A stretch of 10,072 bases of DNA from Siminovitchia sp047228825 (GTDB lineage: Bacteria; Bacillota; Bacilli; Bacillales; Bacillaceae_C). The translations under genes and the position numbers were made by a program. Below the pieces are notes generated by a model. That model saw only the letters and a program-made list of their open reading frames with translations, was not told the origin of the DNA and searched no databases. The first letter of the stretch is position 1, and every line of letters begins with the position of its first letter. The stretch covers positions 1 through 10,072 of the forward strand of contig NZ_JBFEGN010000103.1 in NCBI RefSeq assembly GCF_047228825.1, given 5' to 3'. Of this stretch, positions 6,809 to 10,072 are shown one piece after another.

Positions 6809-7933
6809 ATGAGCAGGGCTTTTGAAATATTCCCAAAAAGGTATGGATTCTTTCCATACATTTTCGTCATTTATTTAGCCATGCCGGCCTACTATGTATC
6901 CCAAACAGACGGCTGGAAAGCCGCTTTCGGCTGGGGCTTGCTTTTCCTTTTTCTCGTCACTTACAGACAGCTGTACAGCCAGGTGGAAACGCAAAAAACG
7001 TTCACCTTCTGGTTAAGTGTACAAATTGTGATTATGATCCTTTTAACGATATGGTATAGTCCGTATCATGTATTTTTGGGTTTTTTTTCGGCGCATTTCA
7101 TTGGATGGTATCCCAATAAAAAGCAATTTTATTATGGTTTGATAGGGCTGGCGGCAGCCTTGGCGATCGGAGCGATCATATTAATCGTTCAGGGGGTCAA
7201 CATTCTTTTTTTCCTGCCGTTTCTTGTCATCATGCTCGTTTCGCCGTTTGGTATCCGTTCCATGAATAAATCGATGGAATTGGAAAAACAGCTTGACGAA
7301 GCCAATGAACAAATCAAGGCATTTATCAAGCGGGAGGAAAGGGTCAGAATTGCCAGGGATCTGCATGATACCCTTGGCCATACGCTTTCCCTCATAACGC
7401 TGCAAAGCCAGCTCGTTCAAAGGCTCGCTGAAAAGGATCCGGATCGTGCCAAGGCGGAGGCGAAAGAGATAGAAATGACGTCCCGATCCGCATTGCGCCA
7501 AGTCCGCGAGCTCGTTTCCAGCATGCGTGCCATTACAATTGCAGAAGAGCTTGCGAATATGAAGCGGATTATGAACACGGCCGGGATAGATTTTACGGTA
7601 AAAGGAGAAGAGGATTTCTCGGATATTCCGCTTTTGCAGCAAAATATTTTGGGCATGTGCCTGAAAGAAACGGGGACAAATGTTGTCAAGCATAGTAAAG
7701 CGAAAAATTGTACCGTTCAGATTGAAAGAAGCCGCGGCAATTTGACGATTCAGGTTCATGATGATGGGGTGGGCTTCGAACAACAGGAGATGAGTGGTAA
7801 CGGATTGAACGGAATGCGGGAAAGGTTGAGTCTCATTGATGGGAAACTGAACATTCAATCGAACGGCGGAACAACGGTCATGATGCAAGTGCTGATTATA
7901 CTGAAACAAGATCAGGAGGGGGCAGCCGAATGA
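6809..7933 (+). CDS. DesK-like membrane sensor histidine kinase (YvfT-like)
   Basis: A 374-residue kinase of the HPK7 (HisKA_3) family. Residues 1-150 hold about five membrane helices with almost no extracellular loops, so it likely senses something within the membrane. A coiled-coil linker (about 151-180) leads to the phosphoacceptor H186 in RIARDLHDTLGH. The ATPase domain has its N-box at N291 (KETGTNVVKHS), DDGVGF (318-323) and GNGLNGMRERL (330-340). From memory, B. subtilis DesK aligns without gaps at the N-terminus: DesK K10 is kept as K10, while N12 of its 'buoy' motif is Y12 here. The N-box reads ETGTN where DesK has EAVTN. AGGAAG (6794-6799) is the ribosome binding site. Its stop overlaps the regulator start as ATGA, so the two are translationally coupled partners. 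Thermosensing by membrane thickness is possible, but an envelope-stress cue is equally compatible. Confidence 0.92.
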   Translation: MSRAFEIFPKRYGFFPYIFVIYLAMPAYYVSQTDGWKAAFGWGLLFLFLVTYRQLYSQVETQKTFTFWLSVQIVIMILLTIWYSPYHVFLGFFSAHFIGWYPNKKQFYYGLIGLAAALAIGAIILIVQGVNILFFLPFLVIMLVSPFGIRSMNKSMELEKQLDEANEQIKAFIKREERVRIARDLHDTLGHTLSLITLQSQLVQRLAEKDPDRAKAEAKEIEMTSRSALRQVRELVSSMRAITIAEELANMKRIMNTAGIDFTVKGEEDFSDIPLLQQNILGMCLKETGTNVVKHSKAKNCTVQIERSRGNLTIQVHDDGVGFEQQEMSGNGLNGMRERLSLIDGKLNIQSNGGTTVMMQVLIILKQDQEGAAE

Positions 7934-8532
7934 TTCGAATCGTGATTGCGGAAGACCAGGGGATTCTAAGGGGAGCCCTCGGTTCATTGTTGGATTTTGA
8001 AGAGGATATGGAAATCGTCGGGCAGGCTGAAAATGGGGAAGAAGCAAGCCGGCTGATCGAAAAGCTTGAGCCTGACATTTGTTTGCTGGATATTGAAATG
8101 CCGCTCAAAAGCGGTCTGGATGTAGCCGATGAATTAAAGGAAAACGGTTCGTCCTGCAAGGTCATCATATTGACCACTTTCGCCAAGCCCGGATATTTTG
8201 AAAGGGCAGTAAAAGCCGGTGTGCACGGGTATTTATTAAAGGATGGCTCTGTTGCTGATTTGGCGGCATCCATCCGCCGCGTGATGCAAGGAAAACGGGA
8301 ATTTGACGAGGAGCTGGTCATGAATTCATATAACGAGGACAATCCGTTAACGAGGAGGGAACAGGAAATTTTATTACTGGCGGCATCCGGGAAAACGGCA
8401 AAAGAAATATCCAGCCAATTGTTTTTATCTTCGGGGACAGTTCGCAATTACATGTCTGAAATTTTTCAAAAGCTCAACGTGAAAAATAAAATTGAAGCAA
8501 TAGCCTTGGCGGAGGAAAAAGGCTGGATCTAA
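7930..8532 (+). CDS. NarL/LuxR-family response regulator (DesR/YvfU-like)
   Basis: A 200-residue transcription factor. The receiver domain (1 to about 120) has the acidic pocket E8/D9, the phosphoacceptor D54 (CLLDIEMP), T82/T83 and K104 (YLLKDGS). The C-terminal GerE/LuxR helix-turn-helix (about 137-198) shows the typical NPLTRREQEILLLAASGKT start, KEISSQLFLSSGTVRNY recognition region and a KLNVKNKIEA end. By eye it is closest to DesR/YvfU. AGGAGG (7915-7920) precedes the ATG by 9 nt; the ATGA overlap with the kinase makes a cognate pair. It presumably binds DNA as a phosphorylated dimer and activates the transporter operon; the TCATGACA cluster at 5076-5105 is the obvious candidate target. 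No strong terminator follows on this strand. Confidence 0.93.
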   Translation: MIRIVIAEDQGILRGALGSLLDFEEDMEIVGQAENGEEASRLIEKLEPDICLLDIEMPLKSGLDVADELKENGSSCKVIILTTFAKPGYFERAVKAGVHGYLLKDGSVADLAASIRRVMQGKREFDEELVMNSYNEDNPLTRREQEILLLAASGKTAKEISSQLFLSSGTVRNYMSEIFQKLNVKNKIEAIALAEEKGWI

Positions 8533-8687
8533 ATGCATGTTTGCTTTCCATTAAACAATGGGTATTGTCATCAACGCGGGTTAAGTTGGAAGCCTGTCCC
8601 ATGCATGGACGGTGGCGGCGGCTTGCAGGCCGCAAATGGGGCTTTTGACTACAAATTATCCATATGCAGGATACTGTAAAAAAGCCC
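8533..8687. other. Structured intergenic stretch after the two-component operon
   Basis: No recognised gene lies here. Visible structure: CCATT-AAAC-AATGG (8548-8561), a 10-bp palindrome CCATGCATGG (8599-8608), a GCGGC/GCCGC hairpin (8618-8633), and a larger fold in which GGGCTTTT (8639-8646) pairs with AAAAGCCC (8680-8687) around an inner TATCC/GGATA stem. None is followed by a good T-run on the plus strand. An ATG directly after the regulator stop opens a 48-codon frame (8533-8679), discussed as a finding. No known RNA family could be matched. Confidence 0.4.
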
Positions 8688-8720
8688 AAAACAAAACAGA
8701 CAGCAACCAAGCCTGTCTGT
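8688..8720 (-). terminator. Intrinsic terminator of the NlpC/P60 gene
   Basis: Read on the minus strand, ACAGACAG (8720-8713) pairs with CTGTCTGT (8703-8696) across a 9-nt loop and is followed by TTTGTTTT, about 20 bp beyond the stop of the peptidase gene. The orientation of the T-run shows it serves the minus-strand gene. Confidence 0.8.
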
Positions 8721-8740
8721 CATTTATGTAAATGGAAGGT

Positions 8741-9202
8741 TTATAATACTCTTCTGGCACCGGCGTAGCGGGATTTCCAATAGTATGGGTCATTGATCGA
8801 TGTAATGCTCACGCCTCTGCCGGCGGAATGGATGAATTTGTTGCCTCCGATGTAGATGCCGACATGGGAAACAGATTTCTTGGATGTTGTTTTGAAAAAG
8901 ACAAGGTCACCGGCTTTTAAGTTTTTCTTTGTAACCGCCTTCCCTTTTTTAAATTGTTCAGGGGCGGTTCTCGGAATGTAGATATTTTTCTTTTTGAACG
9001 TATAGGAAGTAAAACCTGAACAGTCAAAACCTCGTGGTGTCGAACCTCCGTAACGGTACGGTACACCCAGGTATTTTTTCCCCTCTTGTACGATTGCGCT
9101 TCCTGCAGGCTTGGCGGCTGCGCTCGCATTGGGTTGATTGGCAATGACGGCAAGCATGACGATGGCAATGAATGACAAAATCGTTTTTTTGACAGTCGAC
9201 AT
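8741..9202 (-). CDS. Secreted NlpC/P60 family cell-wall endopeptidase
   Basis: A 153-residue exported protein. The N-terminus (MSTVKK, then a hydrophobic stretch 7-22) is a signal peptide with a probable cut after ASA near residue 28. The rest is a single NlpC/P60 domain, starting around IVQEGKKYLGVPYRYGG (37-53). The catalytic triad is readable: C61 in GFDCSGF, H113 in SHVGIYIG and H125 in FIHSAG. Such enzymes cut peptide cross-bridges in peptidoglycan, typically after D-Glu. It lacks LysM or SH3 binding modules, so it is a minimal form. The start at 9202 is preferred: GGGGG lies 11 nt upstream and the signal peptide is then normal. An in-frame ATG at 9229 would add nine residues, including two Glu, and has no ribosome binding site. 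It is transcribed toward the ABC operon and ends in its own terminator. Confidence 0.92.
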   Translation of the reverse strand: MSTVKKTILSFIAIVMLAVIANQPNASAAAKPAGSAIVQEGKKYLGVPYRYGGSTPRGFDCSGFTSYTFKKKNIYIPRTAPEQFKKGKAVTKKNLKAGDLVFFKTTSKKSVSHVGIYIGGNKFIHSAGRGVSITSINDPYYWKSRYAGARRVL

Positions 9203-9252
9203 TCCAGCAATTTCCCCCTGGAACTCCATTTTTTTCTTTTTGATGTAAATTC

Positions 9253-9261
9253 ATCATAACA
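9253..9261 (-). promoter_or_regulatory. Possible extended -10 promoter for the NlpC/P60 gene
   Basis: On the minus strand TGTTATGAT reads as an extended -10 box (TG-N-TATGAT). No convincing -35 lies 16-18 bp upstream. A start near 9246 would leave about 44 nt before the preferred ATG at 9202 but only about 17 nt before 9229, consistent with the start chosen. The remaining intergenic DNA up to 9446 shows only a short inverted repeat, TGATA-GAAATG-TATCA (9306-9321 approximately), and nothing else recognised. Confidence 0.3.
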
Positions 9262-9446
9262 CGACAAAATAGCAGAGTATTTTTCATTTATGTAACAGTT
9301 GTATGATAGAAATGTATCAAAAGGCCGGTAATTTCCCTTTTATTTCCATAATGCCCCGCCGATGGTCATTTAAAAGATATTGTGTAGTGCAAGTTGTTTG
9401 AGGGAATAAGAAAGAAAACAAGCCCGTGGAAAGGGGAATTTATTGC

Positions 9447-10045
9447 ATGCATGATGAGTTTTTGGAAACGTCCCAACGCCCGTTTCCTGTGCCGAGCGGT
9501 CCATGGCTCATGACACAAACGTGGCATCATTTGCTATTTTGCCATTGGCCCGTTTCATCACGAATCTTGAGAAAGCACGTTCCGTCTTCATTGGATATCG
9601 ATTTGTTTGACGGAATCGGCTGGATCGGCATCACGCCCTTTAAGGCTACAAATGTACGGCTGCGGTGGCTGCCTTCGCTCCCTTCGCTCCCGTTTATTCA
9701 CTCTTTCCTTGAAATGAATGTGAGAACATACGTGACATACAAGGGGACGCCGGGGATTACTTTTTCAGTTTGGATGCAAGCAAGCGGCTTCCTGTTTGGG
9801 GTGGCCGGATGGGGGCTTTTCTTCCATATCGGCATGCTTCGATGGAAATGGAAGAAGAGGGGAAAACGATCCATTTTCGAAGTAAATACCAAAAAGAAGC
9901 ATTCTCGGTCAGCTATCAACACGCTGAGGACTACTTTTTGCCGGAAAGGGGAAGTCTGGAGTTTTGGCTTTATGAACGCTATTGTTTTTTTATAGCCCAT
10001 CTTCCGCATATCAATAAATGTAGAAATTTGAATTGTTTTGTTTAA
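9447..10045 (+). pseudogene. Frameshifted and C-terminally truncated DUF2071 (YqjF-type) gene
   Basis: The first frame (ATG 9447, AAGGGG at 9431-9436; an in-frame GTG at 9426 is the alternative) encodes the DUF2071 start: RPFPVPSGPWLMTQTWHHLLF, then WIGITPFKATNVRLR and EMNVRTYVTYKGTPG. Near 9756-9765 family similarity moves to the next frame, which continues FFSLDASKRLPVWGGRMG, LPYRHASM and GSLEFWLYERYCF until a stop at 10043-10045. Adding one T, either after 9758 or in the TTTTT run 9761-9765, restores GI(Y/T)FFSLDAS. The family usually continues about 50-60 residues past ERYC with an LYRGEIHHAPW-like segment, and no frame here supplies it after the T7 run at 9985-9991. The combined length is about 199 against roughly 240 residues. 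The function of the family is unknown. Two independent lesions favour real decay, though the frameshift alone could be a sequencing error. Confidence 0.8.
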
Positions 10046-10072
10046 TAAAAGGAATCCTGATTCACTGCGTCG

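Noticed and set aside
7181..8047. 288-codon open frame on the minus strand
   Set aside because: It lies wholly antisense to the histidine kinase and the regulator start, both of which have complete family motifs; its translation shows no recognisable domain.
8618..8646. GC hairpin followed by CTTTT as terminator of the two-component operon
   Set aside because: The stem (GCGGC/GCCGC) is separated from the short T-run by about nine bases, too far for a standard intrinsic terminator.

Overview
The window looks like a chromosome segment from a Bacillaceae member (Bacillota) of moderate to low GC. This rests on strong AGGAGG-type ribosome binding sites with ATG, GTG and TTG starts, an S-box (SAM-I) leader on methionine genes, and proteins closest in layout to Bacillus YitJ, MetE, YvfRSTU/DesKR, NlpC/P60 and DUF2071 (YqjF-type) proteins. 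The genus cannot be fixed from the sequence alone.

Positions 1-4913 hold a methionine operon. A near-perfect sigma-A promoter (93-121) is followed by a nested hairpin that looks like a complete intrinsic terminator (140-223), then a SAM-I riboswitch with its own antiterminator/terminator switch (252-413). Downstream come a 96-codon remnant of a cystathionine gamma-synthase (MetI-type) gene, a bifunctional homocysteine methyltransferase/methylenetetrahydrofolate reductase (yitJ), and cobalamin-independent methionine synthase (metE), ending at a terminator. The reductase makes 5-methyl-THF and MetE uses the methyl group on homocysteine. The step that would make cystathionine is broken here, so homocysteine must come from elsewhere.

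Positions 4914-5169 are non-coding. They hold six head-to-tail 21-bp repeats and then a cluster of TGACA/TGTCA half-sites upstream of a weak promoter.

Positions 5170-8532 are a tightly packed four-gene operon: ABC ATPase, ABC-2 permease, DesK-like membrane histidine kinase and DesR-like NarL/LuxR response regulator. Gene order and lengths fit the YvfRSTU type. The likely logic is a kinase sensing a membrane state and a regulator activating the exporter, probably through the half-sites upstream.

Positions 8533-8740 are a structured intergenic stretch with a possible 48-codon ORF. A convergent minus-strand gene (8741-9202) encodes a small secreted NlpC/P60 cell-wall peptidase with its own terminator. 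The right edge carries a DUF2071 gene that is frameshifted and lacks its C-terminus, the second broken gene in the window.
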